Below, piece by piece: positions 26,393-35,275 of a stretch of DNA of 64,000 nt (its first letter is position 1; each line of letters opens with the position of its first letter). Source of the DNA: Ruania alkalisoli (GTDB lineage Bacteria; Actinomycetota; Actinomycetes; Actinomycetales; Beutenbergiaceae); contig NZ_CP063169.1 of the NCBI RefSeq assembly GCF_014960965.1, positions 467,581 through 531,580 on the forward strand, read 5' to 3'. The notes beneath the pieces are model-generated. The model was not told where the DNA came from and searched no databases. It saw only the letters and a program-made list of their open reading frames with translations. A program made the translations under genes and the position numbers.

Positions 26393-27445
26393 TCACGCTC
26401 CGAGGACCCGGTGCCCCGCGACGTCGACAGCGAGCACCCGGCTCCCCCCGCCGCTGATCTCGAGTTCCACCCGATCCCCTTCCGGTCCGGTGCGGTCCGC
26501 CAGCCCGAGGAGAGCCGCCGGGCGATCCGTGGCCGCTGCCACCAGGTCTTCCTCCTCGAACGGCAAGTGCTCGCGCGCCCAGTCGAGGCACGCACGCAGC
26601 GAGCGCCCGGACCCGGCGAGCAGGTCCGTTCCGGCGAGGGTGAGCCGGCCATCGCCGGAGACGGTCACCGACCCGCCGACCGGCGTGCGGTACTCACCCG
26701 GTTCGGCGCCGGCGAGAGCGACGGAGTCGGAGGTGAAGATGCACCGATCCGGTGCGGTCGCACGCAGGAACACGGTGAGCACATCGGCGGGCAGATGGTG
26801 TCCGTCCGGGATGACCATCGCCGTCAGCCGGTCCTCGGCGAGCTGCGCCCACAGGTGGTTCGGGTGCCGCGGCAATTGGGGGTAGGTGCCATTGCCGAGG
26901 TGGGTGGCGAGGCTGGCGCCCGCTGCCGCTGCCTCGTGCACCTGGTCCGGTGTTGGCGCGCAGTGCCCGATGGAGACCCGCACGCCCTGTGCCGTTGCCC
27001 CGCGGATGTACTCCAGTGCGCCGTCTCGCTCGGGCGCCAGGGTGACGATGCGGACGAGGCCATCGCTGGCCTCCTGCCATCGCTCGAGCTCAGCCAGGTC
27101 GGGGTCCCGTAGGTGGCGTGCGTCATGCGCACCGCGAGGGCCGTCGTCGGCATTCAGTGAAGGCCCCTCGACGTGCACGCCCGGGATCGAATGCGCCACG
27201 AGCGGATCCCGACGGCGTGCCTCGGCGATCGCACGCAGCGTCGCCAGGAGCTGGGGTTCCGGGGCGGTGACGAGGGTAGGCAGGTAGGTGGTGGTGCCTT
27301 CTGTCCACAGGGCCCTGGTCAGCGCGATGACGAGGTCGGTGTCCGCGTCGGGAGCGTTCAGGTCCAGACCGCCGTAGCCGTTCACCTGCAGATCAACCAA
27401 GCCGGGGTAGGTCATCTGCCGGATGCCTGACGTGGAGGAGGTCAT
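26393..27445 (-). CDS. nagA: N-acetylglucosamine-6-phosphate deacetylase
   Basis: This 350-residue amidohydrolase turns GlcNAc-6-phosphate into glucosamine-6-phosphate and acetate in the cytoplasm. Family motifs are present: PGLVDLQVNGYGG near residue 14, GVHVEGPSLN with the metal Glu, SIGHCAPTPDQV and ATHLGNGTYPQLPRHPN with metal His residues, and FTSDSVALAG with the catalytic Asp. The usual long N-terminal strand region is short, and THLFNAM is replaced by THLGNGT, so substrate preference may be shifted. Its ATG overlaps the nagB stop (ATGA). It belongs to the palindrome regulon through the operator before nagB. Confidence 0.88.
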   Translation of the reverse strand: MTSSTSGIRQMTYPGLVDLQVNGYGGLDLNAPDADTDLVIALTRALWTEGTTTYLPTLVTAPEPQLLATLRAIAEARRRDPLVAHSIPGVHVEGPSLNADDGPRGAHDARHLRDPDLAELERWQEASDGLVRIVTLAPERDGALEYIRGATAQGVRVSIGHCAPTPDQVHEAAAAGASLATHLGNGTYPQLPRHPNHLWAQLAEDRLTAMVIPDGHHLPADVLTVFLRATAPDRCIFTSDSVALAGAEPGEYRTPVGGSVTVSGDGRLTLAGTDLLAGSGRSLRACLDWAREHLPFEEEDLVAAATDRPAALLGLADRTGPEGDRVELEISGGGSRVLAVDVAGHRVLGA

Positions 27446-28227
27446 GACGACGATGATGCCGTGACTGCTACTCCTTCGAGCTCGCTCGCGGCCTCCTGGT
27501 CCAGGAACCAACGGGCGCCTGGATGCTCCTGCAACCGGCTCGCCGGGCACGCAGTCTCCACCGGGCCTGTCAGCGCCCGTGCCACGGCGTGTGCCTTCTG
27601 CCGGCCCAGCACGGTGCACACCATCGTGGCAGCCGACGTGAGGGCCGGGACGGTCAGGGTGAGCGCGCGGGTGGGGACCTCGTCGACGGAGGCGAACAGT
27701 CCGTCGTCCACCTGCTGCTGGCGCGAGACTACATCCAGCGTGACCTCCCGCACCCAGGCGGGGTCCGCGAAGTCTGCGATCGCCGGCTCGTTGAATGCGA
27801 TGTGCCCGTTGACGCCCACACCGAGGCACGTCACATCGATCGGTGCTTGCGTGACCAGGGTGCTGTAGCGGGCGATCTCCTCCTCGGCCTCGGCGTCTGC
27901 CCGGATGCGCGCGAAACCGGGCAGTGCCGCCGCTGGAAGGCGGTCGGCGAGCCACTGGCCGAAGGCCTGCGGCCGGTCCATGGCCAGGTCGAGGTACTCG
28001 TCCATGTGGAAGGAGGAGACCTTCGACCAGTCGATGCGTTCGTCTCTCGAGAGCTCGGCCAGCATCGCCTCCTGGGACGGGGCGCTGGCGAAGACCACGC
28101 GGGCCGATCCGCGATCCCGGATGGCCCCGAGCAGCGCTTCGGCGGCGTGCTGAGCCGCCGCGTGAGCGGTGTCCGCCTCGGTGGCCCCCAAGGTGACCCG
28201 TGGCTCCAGCTCGTCGGTGACGGGCAT
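27442..28227 (-). CDS. nagB: Glucosamine-6-phosphate deaminase
   Basis: This 261-residue isomerase-deaminase converts glucosamine-6-phosphate to fructose-6-phosphate and ammonia. It has FASAPSQEAMLAEL for phosphate binding, SSFHMDEYLDL near residue 72 with the catalytic Asp, and LGVGVNGHIAFNEP near 134. TLTVPALTSA and VLGRQKAHAVARAL follow. It is coupled to nagA downstream. The 14-bp regulon palindrome (28242-28255) ends only 15 bases before its ATG, so a repressor there would block transcription directly. Its presence shows that the glycan handled by this locus contains amino sugars. Confidence 0.92.
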   Translation of the reverse strand: MPVTDELEPRVTLGATEADTAHAAAQHAAEALLGAIRDRGSARVVFASAPSQEAMLAELSRDERIDWSKVSSFHMDEYLDLAMDRPQAFGQWLADRLPAAALPGFARIRADAEAEEEIARYSTLVTQAPIDVTCLGVGVNGHIAFNEPAIADFADPAWVREVTLDVVSRQQQVDDGLFASVDEVPTRALTLTVPALTSAATMVCTVLGRQKAHAVARALTGPVETACPASRLQEHPGARWFLDQEAASELEGVAVTASSSS

Positions 28228-28241
28228 GTCGTTCCTTTCGG

Positions 28242-28255
28242 TGCAAGCGGTTGCA
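28242..28255. promoter_or_regulatory. Regulon operator A (nagB-nagA)
   Basis: TGCAAGCGGTTGCA on the plus strand, TGCAACCGCTTGCA on the other. It differs by one base from the five identical sites elsewhere. It lies 15 bp before nagB in the 82-bp gap after the aldolase gene, so nagBA has its own controlled promoter. Confidence 0.85.
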
Positions 28256-28309
28256 TCAGTCTAGTGTGGCGGACTTGTGTGGTCAATTGGTGCCGGTGGC
28301 GCGCGAGTC

Positions 28310-29383
28310 CTACGCCAACCAGCGGTCGAGGTTCTCCGCGATGAACTTGTCGTCGCGCAGATCGGGGTAGGCCGTCCAGATGCGATCGATCTCCTCGGCC
28401 TGTCCGGGGGAGAGGCCTTCGCGCTCGTCGAGGAAGACCAGATTCTCCAGCAGGCCCTGCCGGCGCAGGATTTCGTGGATACCCGGGATGCAGCCGGCGA
28501 ACCCGTTCGCGGCATCGAAGATCACCCCATTGGCATCGGTGAGTGCGGGGTTGATCCGCAGCAGGGCCTCGAGTGCCTCGCCGTCGCCCTGCTTGGCGCG
28601 GCGGGCGAGAGCCAGCGTCTCGACCGCGCCACCCACCCAGACCGCCCACTGCCCGAGGAGCCCACCGACGATCTCCATCTGCCTGGTCTCGCCGCCAGCG
28701 GTCTGAGCCGGGAACGAGGTGAGCAGATCCATCACGATGTGATCGTCGTTCCCCGTGTACAGGGCCACCTCGTCGGCGCGGTCGGAACGGGCTACTCCCT
28801 GGATCACATCGAGTGTGGCGTACCTGTCGAACGGGGCGATCTTGATGCCGACGACATTCGGCAGCGCGGCCAGCCGTTCCCAGAAGGAGCGCGAGAGCCG
28901 GGTTCCCCCGACGGCCGGCTGGAGGTAGAAGCCGATCACCGGCAGCACGGCGGCAACCGCTGCGGCGCGCTCGATCAGATCGTCCTCGCTCGCCTCACCG
29001 ACGCCGTAGGGCGAGAGCAGCACCAGGTCGTATCCGAGGGACGCGGCGAGCTCAGCCTCACGCACCGCCTGCCGGATCGGGCCGGTGATACCGGCCACGA
29101 GCAGGGGATTCTCGGCCGGGTACTCCCGGGCGACGTCGGCCGTGAGCGTGAGGACGGGCTCGAGTAGGTACTGATGCGAATCGTGGATGGCGAACTGTGT
29201 CGAGTGCACGGCCACCGCCAGCCCGAGCGCACCGGACTCGACCTGGTAACGACCCAGTGCTCGCTGTCGGCGCTCATCGAGCCGGCGATCACTCGTCAGC
29301 GCGAGCGGGTGGGCGGGGATGACACCTCCGGCCCGGAATCGGGCGACGGCGGGGGAAGCGTCGAGAGCTGTTGCGGTGGTCAT
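28310..29383 (-). CDS. Dihydrodipicolinate synthase-family aldolase
   Basis: This 357-residue TIM-barrel enzyme belongs to the Schiff-base aldolase family (DHDPS, N-acetylneuraminate lyase, keto-deoxy-sugar-acid aldolases). The Schiff-base Lys is in VVGIKIAPFDRY near residue 181, with the Tyr in VIGFYLQPAVGG near 153. The usual GTTGE motif is replaced by VAGITGPIRQAVREAEL. It is about 50 residues longer than DHDPS at the C-terminus. In this locus it may split a keto-deoxy sugar acid; lysine synthesis is unlikely by context. Its ATG shares a base with the preceding epimerase stop (TGATG). Confidence 0.82.
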   Translation of the reverse strand: MTTATALDASPAVARFRAGGVIPAHPLALTSDRRLDERRQRALGRYQVESGALGLAVAVHSTQFAIHDSHQYLLEPVLTLTADVAREYPAENPLLVAGITGPIRQAVREAELAASLGYDLVLLSPYGVGEASEDDLIERAAAVAAVLPVIGFYLQPAVGGTRLSRSFWERLAALPNVVGIKIAPFDRYATLDVIQGVARSDRADEVALYTGNDDHIVMDLLTSFPAQTAGGETRQMEIVGGLLGQWAVWVGGAVETLALARRAKQGDGEALEALLRINPALTDANGVIFDAANGFAGCIPGIHEILRRQGLLENLVFLDEREGLSPGQAEEIDRIWTAYPDLRDDKFIAENLDRWLA

Positions 29384-30399
29384 CAGAACTTCCCGTCTCG
29401 TTGCTGGAACTTGGTGGGCTTGCCGAGCGTCTCGCCACCGGAGGCAACCCAGTCGGCAGTGGCTGTGATGAGTTGATCGAGTGTGAGCGCGGGGTAGCCG
29501 AACAGGCCGTGGCACCGGGCGGCGTTGGCAAGCAGCGCAGTGGCTTGCTCGTCGCCCGTGAACTGGACGTCGCGTCCCATCCGCTCGGCGAGCTGACTCG
29601 CCACCTGGCGGATCGAAATCGTCTCCGGTCCGGTCAGGTTGAGCACGAACGGGGGCACATCGGCGTGCAGCAGCGAGCGCAGCACCACCTCGTTGGCGTA
29701 GCCCTGCCACACCACGTTGGCGAATCCGGTGGTCACGTCGATTGGCCGGCCGGCCATGATCTCGCGGGCGATATCCACCAGCACCCCGTACCGCATCTCG
29801 ACGGCGTAGTTCAGCCTGATCAGGGAGGCGGGTGTCTGCGTCGTGCCGGCCAGGTGCGTGAGCACGCGCTCCCGGCCCAGACAGGACATCGCGTAATCTC
29901 CGACTGGACCCAGCTGGTCGCCTTCGCGGGAGCCGCCGCCGGCCACCGGCACGAGTGGATAGACGTTCCCGGTCGACAAGGCCGCGATCCGGGAACCGGC
30001 GTAGCGCTGCGCGACCCGTCCGGGCAGGTAGGCGTTGGTGGCCCAGGTGGCCGCCTCCGCTCCGGTGCTGCCGAACTTCGCGCCGACGAGGAAGACGACG
30101 TTCGCCGCATCGGGAAGATCATCGAGCGCGCTGTCGTCGCTGAGGTCAGCGGAGACGATCTGCGCGCCCGTCCGCTCGATCGTCTCTCGAGACGACGCGC
30201 TGCCGTAGCGCGAGACGGCGTAGACCGTCGCTCCGGTGCCGGCTCGCTCGATCGCGCGCACGGCCAGCGAGACCAGGCTGGGGCCGAGCTTGCCTCCTGC
30301 GCCGAGGACGACTAAGTCGCCATCGAGGGTGCGCATGTCACGAATGAGCCCGTCGCTTGGTGCCGCGAGGGCCTCCTCGAGCTCGTGCAGAGTCTTCAT
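29383..30399 (-). CDS. NAD(P)-dependent epimerase/dehydratase-type SDR
   Basis: This 338-residue protein has an extended-SDR Rossmann core (LVVLGAGGKLGPSLVSLAVRAI near residue 29, then NVVFLVGAKFGS). SRIAALSTGNVYPLVP contains the Ser/Thr and the Tyr region of the active site, but the usual YxxxK is not clear: YAMSCLGRER has Arg after Gly rather than Lys. It may therefore be a modified epimerase or a sugar-acid dehydrogenase. I chose the ATG at 30399; longer frames upstream run into the operator. It heads a two-gene operon with the aldolase, controlled from operator B. Confidence 0.75.
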   Translation of the reverse strand: MKTLHELEEALAAPSDGLIRDMRTLDGDLVVLGAGGKLGPSLVSLAVRAIERAGTGATVYAVSRYGSASSRETIERTGAQIVSADLSDDSALDDLPDAANVVFLVGAKFGSTGAEAATWATNAYLPGRVAQRYAGSRIAALSTGNVYPLVPVAGGGSREGDQLGPVGDYAMSCLGRERVLTHLAGTTQTPASLIRLNYAVEMRYGVLVDIAREIMAGRPIDVTTGFANVVWQGYANEVVLRSLLHADVPPFVLNLTGPETISIRQVASQLAERMGRDVQFTGDEQATALLANAARCHGLFGYPALTLDQLITATADWVASGGETLGKPTKFQQRDGKF

Positions 30400-30531
30400 C
30401 ACAGGGTCCAGTTCCTTGGGAGCGAGTGCCGCGCTGTGCCGCAGCCGTGGTCGCGGCTGCGCCCCGGCGTCGTGGGCGCTCGCGACCGCTGTGCAGCCAT
30501 AGCGGATACGGTACGGATCTGCGCCACAAAA

Positions 30532-30545
30532 TGCAACCGATTGCA
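30532..30545. promoter_or_regulatory. Regulon operator B (epimerase-aldolase / Gfo-Idh)
   Basis: TGCAACCGATTGCA lies in the divergent spacer, 46 bp before the Gfo/Idh start at 30592 and 132 bp before the epimerase start at 30399. Confidence 0.9.
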
Positions 30546-30591
30546 GGAACGGTGTGAGAACCTGGGTGGAACCAGACGAATGGAGGACGTT

Positions 30592-31611
30592 GTGGGCGAG
30601 TCCCTGCGCGTAGGTGTCGTCGGAGCGGGAGCGAACACCCGGCGCCATCACCTACCCAAGCTGCAGGCCATCGACGGTGTCGAGGTGGTCGCCGTCGCCA
30701 ACCGGAGCCAGGAATCGGGAAGCCGGGTGGCTGAGGAGTTCGGGATTCCCGTGGTCCATGAGCACTGGCAGGACCTCGTCGGCCATGCTGACGTGGACGC
30801 CGTCGTGATCGGGACCTGGCCGAACATGCACGAGCCGGTCACCGTGGCCGCCCTGCAGGCGGGGCACCATGTGCTGTGTGAAGCACGAATGGCGCGCGAC
30901 CTGGCCGAGGCTCGCCGGATGCTCGCCACGGCTCGCACGCACCCGAAGCAGACGGCGCAGCTGGTGCCGGCGCCGTTCACGCTGCCGTATGACGACGCCG
31001 TCTCTTGTCTCATCGGCGAGGGGGCGATCGGGGAACTGGTCGGCGTGGACGTGACGATGCGGACCGGGTACGCGGACCGCCAGTCGCCGCGTAGCTGGCG
31101 CCAGGACATCGAGCTCAGTGGCCTCAACGTGATGACCCTGGGGATCTGGTACGAGCAGGTGATGCGCTGGGTCGGGGAAGCGACGCGGGTCTCAGCCCTG
31201 GCGCGCACGGTGGTGCCAGTGCGGTCGGACGGCGCCGGAGGGACCGTCGCCGTCGACGTGCCGGACCACATGGATCTGATCGCAGCGCTGGCCGGGGGTG
31301 GCCAACTGCGGATGACGATCAGTCAGGTAAGTCAGTCGAGTGCGAATGGGGTGCAGATTCTCGGGACCGACGGCACGCTGACCTTCGCCGACGGGGAGCT
31401 GACGATTCAGCGGCGGGACGCCGAACCGGAGACCGTTCCGCCTGACGCCGCGGGCGGATGGCGGGTCGAAGAGGAGTTCGTGGCAGCGATCCGCGGCACC
31501 GAGCAGGTGCGCCGGACGACCTTCGAGGACGGCGAACGCTACATGCGCTTCACCGAAGCCGTGCACCGGAGTGCACATGAGCACCGGCAGGTCTCATTGA
31601 GTGAGTTGTGA
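30592..31611 (+). CDS. Divergent Gfo/Idh/MocA-family protein lacking catalytic residues
   Basis: This 339-residue protein has a Gfo/Idh Rossmann fold (LRVGVVGAGANTRRHHLPKL) and the family's C-terminal beta-sheet domain. Yet the EKP motif, whose Lys takes part in catalysis, reads CEARMARD here. The conserved His of the G-x-H-x-x-D helix is also missing (SGLNVMTLGIWYEQVMRW). It may bind sugar without oxidising it, act as an eliminase, or be a regulatory partner. I chose GTG at 30592 because GGAGG stands five bases before it; an ATG at 30580 overlaps that site. It ends 18 bases from the converging LacI gene. Confidence 0.8.
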   Translation: MGESLRVGVVGAGANTRRHHLPKLQAIDGVEVVAVANRSQESGSRVAEEFGIPVVHEHWQDLVGHADVDAVVIGTWPNMHEPVTVAALQAGHHVLCEARMARDLAEARRMLATARTHPKQTAQLVPAPFTLPYDDAVSCLIGEGAIGELVGVDVTMRTGYADRQSPRSWRQDIELSGLNVMTLGIWYEQVMRWVGEATRVSALARTVVPVRSDGAGGTVAVDVPDHMDLIAALAGGGQLRMTISQVSQSSANGVQILGTDGTLTFADGELTIQRRDAEPETVPPDAAGGWRVEEEFVAAIRGTEQVRRTTFEDGERYMRFTEAVHRSAHEHRQVSLSEL

Positions 31612-31629
31612 CGCGGCAGGCTGTCGCCG

Positions 31630-32607
31630 TCACACCTTCCCCGTCGTCCCCCGCGGCGCGTACACCCCGGACAACTTCTGATTCCCGGGCGCACCACCGG
31701 CGCTGACCTCGCTGAGCATGGTGACCGCGCGGGCGCCCAGTTCTTCGAACGGAGCTGTCACGGTGCTCAGCTGCGGTGTCAGGGTGCGCGCGAGGAGCAC
31801 ATCGTCGCAGCCGATGATGCTGCGATCGTTCGGGACGGACAGGCCTTGCTCGTCGAGCCCGCCGACCACACCACAGGCCAGGTAGTCGTCGAAGGCCATG
31901 ATTGCCGTCGCCCCGGTGGCGGCGATCGCCTCCGCGGCGTGCCAGCCGGCCTCGTACGTGGCTTCGACAGGGCCCAGCTCGACGAGCTCGACATCGGCGG
32001 AGGTGTGCTGCGCCCAGGAGCGGACGGCATTCGTGCGCTGGCTTGCGGCCCATGATCCTGCGGGTCCGCGCAGCAGCAGGATCTTGCGGTGGCCGAGCTC
32101 GACCAGGTGGTCGCCCGCCTCCCGCAGCGCCTCGGAGTTGTCACAGGTCACCGATGGGATGCCGCGGACCGCCCGGTTGACCAGCACCGTTGGCGTCGAC
32201 CCGACGGCTGCCTGCAGGTCTTTGGTAGCCAAGCGCGGTGAAGCGACGATGAGGCCGTCGACCTGGGCGCTGAGCCGCTTGAGTTGCTCGGCCGCCTTCT
32301 GGCCGCCGGACTCGGCGTCGAGCAGCATCACCGACGTATCCGACGCACTCGCTGCGCGCTCGACCGCGCGGACCAGGGGCGGGAAGAAGGGGTTCGTGAT
32401 GTCCAGTACCACCAGGCCGATCAGCCCGGTGCGCCCGGTGGCGAGCCCGCGGGCGGCCCGGTTGAGCTCGTATCCCTGAGCTTGCGCAGTCGCGAGGATG
32501 CGTTCGCGGACCTTCGCGTTCACCATGTCCGGCCGGGAGAAAGCACGCGAAACGGTCGATGCTGAGATGTCGAGCTCTCGCGCGATCGAGTAGATGGTCG
32601 CCTTCAC
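31630..32607 (-). CDS. LacI-family regulator, candidate repressor of the palindrome regulon
   Basis: This 325-residue repressor starts with a standard LacI helix-turn-helix (TIYSIARELDISASTVSRAFSRPDMVNAKVRERIL), followed by a sugar-binding domain (LIGLVVLDITNPFFPPLVRAVERAA). I chose the GTG at 32607, with AGGGGG upstream and the HTH at residue 4; ATGs at 32637 and 32643 would add a basic tail. It is the last gene of the DUF4127-hydrolase-lacI string controlled by operator C. It is also the only LacI gene within the regulon, so it is the best candidate to bind TGCAACCGATTGCA. The family's central CG and 14-bp dyad fit. Confidence 0.9.
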   Translation of the reverse strand: MKATIYSIARELDISASTVSRAFSRPDMVNAKVRERILATAQAQGYELNRAARGLATGRTGLIGLVVLDITNPFFPPLVRAVERAASASDTSVMLLDAESGGQKAAEQLKRLSAQVDGLIVASPRLATKDLQAAVGSTPTVLVNRAVRGIPSVTCDNSEALREAGDHLVELGHRKILLLRGPAGSWAASQRTNAVRSWAQHTSADVELVELGPVEATYEAGWHAAEAIAATGATAIMAFDDYLACGVVGGLDEQGLSVPNDRSIIGCDDVLLARTLTPQLSTVTAPFEELGARAVTMLSEVSAGGAPGNQKLSGVYAPRGTTGKV

Positions 32608-32658
32608 GCGTGCGCCCCCTGTCCGTCGTCGGTTCATCGGCACGATACTCCCGCAAGG

Positions 32659-33585
32659 TTAGTTCAGGTGGTTGGTGAGCCAGGAAGCGCAGGCGGCGAA
32701 GACGTGGTCGGGAAGAGGGTGGCCCGTGTTGTGCATCAGCACATCGAAGCCCGAGTCGGGCCAGTTTTGCCGCGCACGCTGGGCGATCTCGGCGTTGTGC
32801 GAACCGTCCGCAGCCCCACCGCCGGCATACAGGACGGGGCGAGGGGCTATGAGTCCGGTGAGTTCGTCCAAGTCGCGCTCTCGTGGCACCTGATCGCCCA
32901 GATACCACGGGTCCTGCCAGTTCGAGTGCGCGAAGCCCACACCTGGTTCGTGCACCACGGCAGCGCGAATCCGTGGATCGAGGGCGGCGAGGAACAGCGC
33001 GTGCTTGCCGCCGAGGGAGTGGCCGAAGGTGCCGATTCGACCGGCGTCGAGCCCCGGGATCTCGGTGAGTGCATCGACGGCGAGCAGCAGATCGGCGACG
33101 CTGCGGCCCAGGCCGGTGACCCCGGGGTGGTGCGCGGCATGCGCCGCGGCCGGTGGGCCATATCGTGCGGACAGGCCGGTGGGGCCCTCGCGCTCGGCGA
33201 GCATCTCCGCCCACCACGGCACGGCAAGCACACCGAGGCCGCGCGCGGCCAGGCGCAGCGCATAGTCCCGACCCGGCCCCGGGCGGCCCACTGGGTAGAG
33301 GGGGCTGGGCCGTCCCAGCAGTGTGTCCGTGTCGTAGAACGGCACCACCACGACGGCGGAGGGCGGGTTGGCATCGGGCGTGAGCAGTACCGCCGTCAGG
33401 TCCGTTCCGTAACTGCGCAGGTGCAGCGGGTGCTGCATGCTGCCGTGAGGGCCTGGTTCCGCATCGCCGAGTCGCCAGGATGCGTCGACGGCGCGGTGGG
33501 CCCCGATCAGGTCGATCCAGTGGGTCCGGTCGATCCGGTCAGTGGGACCGGTGGCGTGAGCGGGCCCGTGGCCGGCGGTGCTCAC
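32659..33585 (-). CDS. Alpha/beta hydrolase (dienelactone hydrolase-like)
   Basis: This 308-residue hydrolase has an alpha/beta fold with the nucleophile elbow GHSLGGKHALF, an Asp/His pair suggested by APRPVLYAGGGAADGSHN and HNTGHPLPDHV, and SAVVVVPFYDTDTLLG for the oxyanion strand. It has no signal peptide. A carbohydrate esterase (for example deacylation of imported sugars) would suit the locus, but no substrate is shown. The GTG start overlaps the DUF4127 stop (GTGA), so the two are coupled. The first 40 residues are outside the fold. Confidence 0.82.
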   Translation of the reverse strand: MSTAGHGPAHATGPTDRIDRTHWIDLIGAHRAVDASWRLGDAEPGPHGSMQHPLHLRSYGTDLTAVLLTPDANPPSAVVVVPFYDTDTLLGRPSPLYPVGRPGPGRDYALRLAARGLGVLAVPWWAEMLAEREGPTGLSARYGPPAAAHAAHHPGVTGLGRSVADLLLAVDALTEIPGLDAGRIGTFGHSLGGKHALFLAALDPRIRAAVVHEPGVGFAHSNWQDPWYLGDQVPRERDLDELTGLIAPRPVLYAGGGAADGSHNAEIAQRARQNWPDSGFDVLMHNTGHPLPDHVFAACASWLTNHLN

Positions 33586-35060
33586 CGGACGCGTTCCAGA
33601 TCGAAGTCGACGGTGAACAGGTAGTTCCAGGGCCAGCGCACATTGCGCACCCGCCATCCGCTGAGCGCGTCGATGCCGGATGCCCACTCGTTGAGGTCGT
33701 CCTCGACGCGCCGCCCAAGATCGGCGATCTCCTCCAGTGGCGGATCTGTCAGCCCCCGCTGCTTGAACTCCTGCTGCAGTCGTGGGCGCAGCACCGGCAG
33801 GTAGTGGCCGTCCTTGATGATCTTGTTCGCCAGGAACTGCTCACGTTCACCGCACGCGTCGTCGGAATCGTCGATGATCGCGCTGACTGCGGCCGCGAGC
33901 GTGGTCCCCAGGGTGTTCCCTGCCGTGTTCCAGCCGCCGTAGGCGACCACGCGGTGCAGCAGACCCGCGTCGTCGAGGGCGTCGAGCAGCAGCGGGTCCG
34001 AACCGTTGGCGTAGCGCACGTCGGCGAGTGCGACGCGGCGACCCTCGGCGAGCTGAGCCTCGAGCTCGGCGACAAGCCGATCGCGCTGGGCTGCCGTGCT
34101 TGGTTCTGGCACGTCTCCTGTCCAGTCGCCAGGGGTCGTTGAGGGTGGATGAACGATGAGCACGACGTCCGCATCGGCTGGATCGTCCACGCGGACTGCT
34201 CCGAGTGCGCGAATCTGGTTGCCGATGCCGTCGTCGAGCGGGCGGTCCTCGTACGGTGCCGTACGGTCGAGGCCACCCGGTTCCGGGCACCGTACGCAGA
34301 TTCGTGACGTCACGCCCTTTGCCTCGGCCGCCACCCGGGCCGTGAGCACGCTCGGCACCTCGTCGGCCCCGGGGTAGAACAGGGCGTGCGTGCCGAGGTG
34401 GCTGTTCCACCGGTCCAGGGCGCGGCGGTCCGATGCGGGAAGTCCCCGGGGTGCGGTGTCATCGGAGGTGATCGCGAGCGTGGCCACCGTGCCGTCGGCC
34501 AGCAGGGACAGGGCCGTGAGGTTGATCGTGTGGTTGCGCAGCCTGCGCCCGACCAGATCCTCCACCGCCTCGGCCGGCACGGCCTCCCGGGCAGCGCTCA
34601 CCTGGTCGGCGTCGGCTTCGCCGTGTTCGATCTTGTCCCAGGCCTGCGATAGCTCGAACAGTCGACGCCCATGGGTCGCCCAGTACTCGGGCTCTTGCCG
34701 GCTGCGCGTGTTGTTGTCGTAGTGGGGCAGCCGGGTGACCACCTGGTAGGCCGTGACCGGGGAGGTGAGCGCCCGGAGCACCTCCAACCGCGGGAGTGCG
34801 TCGAGGATCCCGTCCGGCGTGTTCCGGGACGGGATGAGTCCGCCGTGCACCAAGAGGTCGAGTGAGAGGACGAAAGCATCGACCTCTTGGTCGACCTCAC
34901 GGAGCCACACGGCAAGCCCGGCCGTATGGGCGCCCTCGCGGAAGCGCGGCATCAGGTGGCGCGGAGGTAGGAGAACGTCGACGCCGCAGCACCGGCCGAT
35001 CCACTCGGCGTAGCCGGCCGTGTTCGGACGCTCGTCCGGCGGGAGGAGGGCGATGCGCAT
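33582..35060 (-). CDS. DUF4127 family protein
   Basis: This 492-residue protein belongs to DUF4127, a family of unknown chemistry. The N-terminus (MRIALLPPDERPNTAGYAEWIG) is the family signature, followed by VDAFVLSLDLLVHGGLIPSRN, RLPHYDNNTRSRQEPEYW and the C-terminal ADVRYANGSDPLL and VAYGGWNTAGNTLGTTLA. Conserved Asp, Asn, Arg and His residues suggest an enzyme. There is no signal peptide. The ribosome binding site AAGGAG is strong. It is divergent from a secreted beta-propeller gene across operator C and coupled to a hydrolase. Being in a sugar regulon with nagBA, it probably acts on a glycan-derived product; this is inference. Confidence 0.85.
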   Translation of the reverse strand: MRIALLPPDERPNTAGYAEWIGRCCGVDVLLPPRHLMPRFREGAHTAGLAVWLREVDQEVDAFVLSLDLLVHGGLIPSRNTPDGILDALPRLEVLRALTSPVTAYQVVTRLPHYDNNTRSRQEPEYWATHGRRLFELSQAWDKIEHGEADADQVSAAREAVPAEAVEDLVGRRLRNHTINLTALSLLADGTVATLAITSDDTAPRGLPASDRRALDRWNSHLGTHALFYPGADEVPSVLTARVAAEAKGVTSRICVRCPEPGGLDRTAPYEDRPLDDGIGNQIRALGAVRVDDPADADVVLIVHPPSTTPGDWTGDVPEPSTAAQRDRLVAELEAQLAEGRRVALADVRYANGSDPLLLDALDDAGLLHRVVAYGGWNTAGNTLGTTLAAAVSAIIDDSDDACGEREQFLANKIIKDGHYLPVLRPRLQQEFKQRGLTDPPLEEIADLGRRVEDDLNEWASGIDALSGWRVRNVRWPWNYLFTVDFDLERVR

Positions 35061-35208
35061 GGATCTCCTTGTCGTCTCGTCAGCCCCGCGACCGCGGCGT
35101 GGGCAGCAAACCAGGTCGGTTCACCCCTCAGATCTGGTACCGGCTGCTACTTCGCGCTGGGGGTTGTGCCCGACTGATGAACCACGGTAGCGTCACACCG
35201 CAATGCAA

Positions 35209-35222
35209 TGCAACCGATTGCA
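35209..35222. promoter_or_regulatory. Regulon operator C (DUF4127 operon / beta-propeller operon)
   Basis: TGCAACCGATTGCA lies 53 bp before the secreted protein start and 148 bp before the DUF4127 start. TGCAA is repeated once more just before the site (ATGCAATGCAACC). Confidence 0.9.
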
Positions 35223-35275
35223 CCTGCCATGCGCGGCAACTCCGCGTCGTCCAATCTGCAGTGAAGGAGATTGAG

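Noticed and set aside
27446-28246. A nagA protein extended through the nagB gene
   Set aside because: The NagA fold begins at the ATG at 27445, and the extension is the mirror of the nagB frame.
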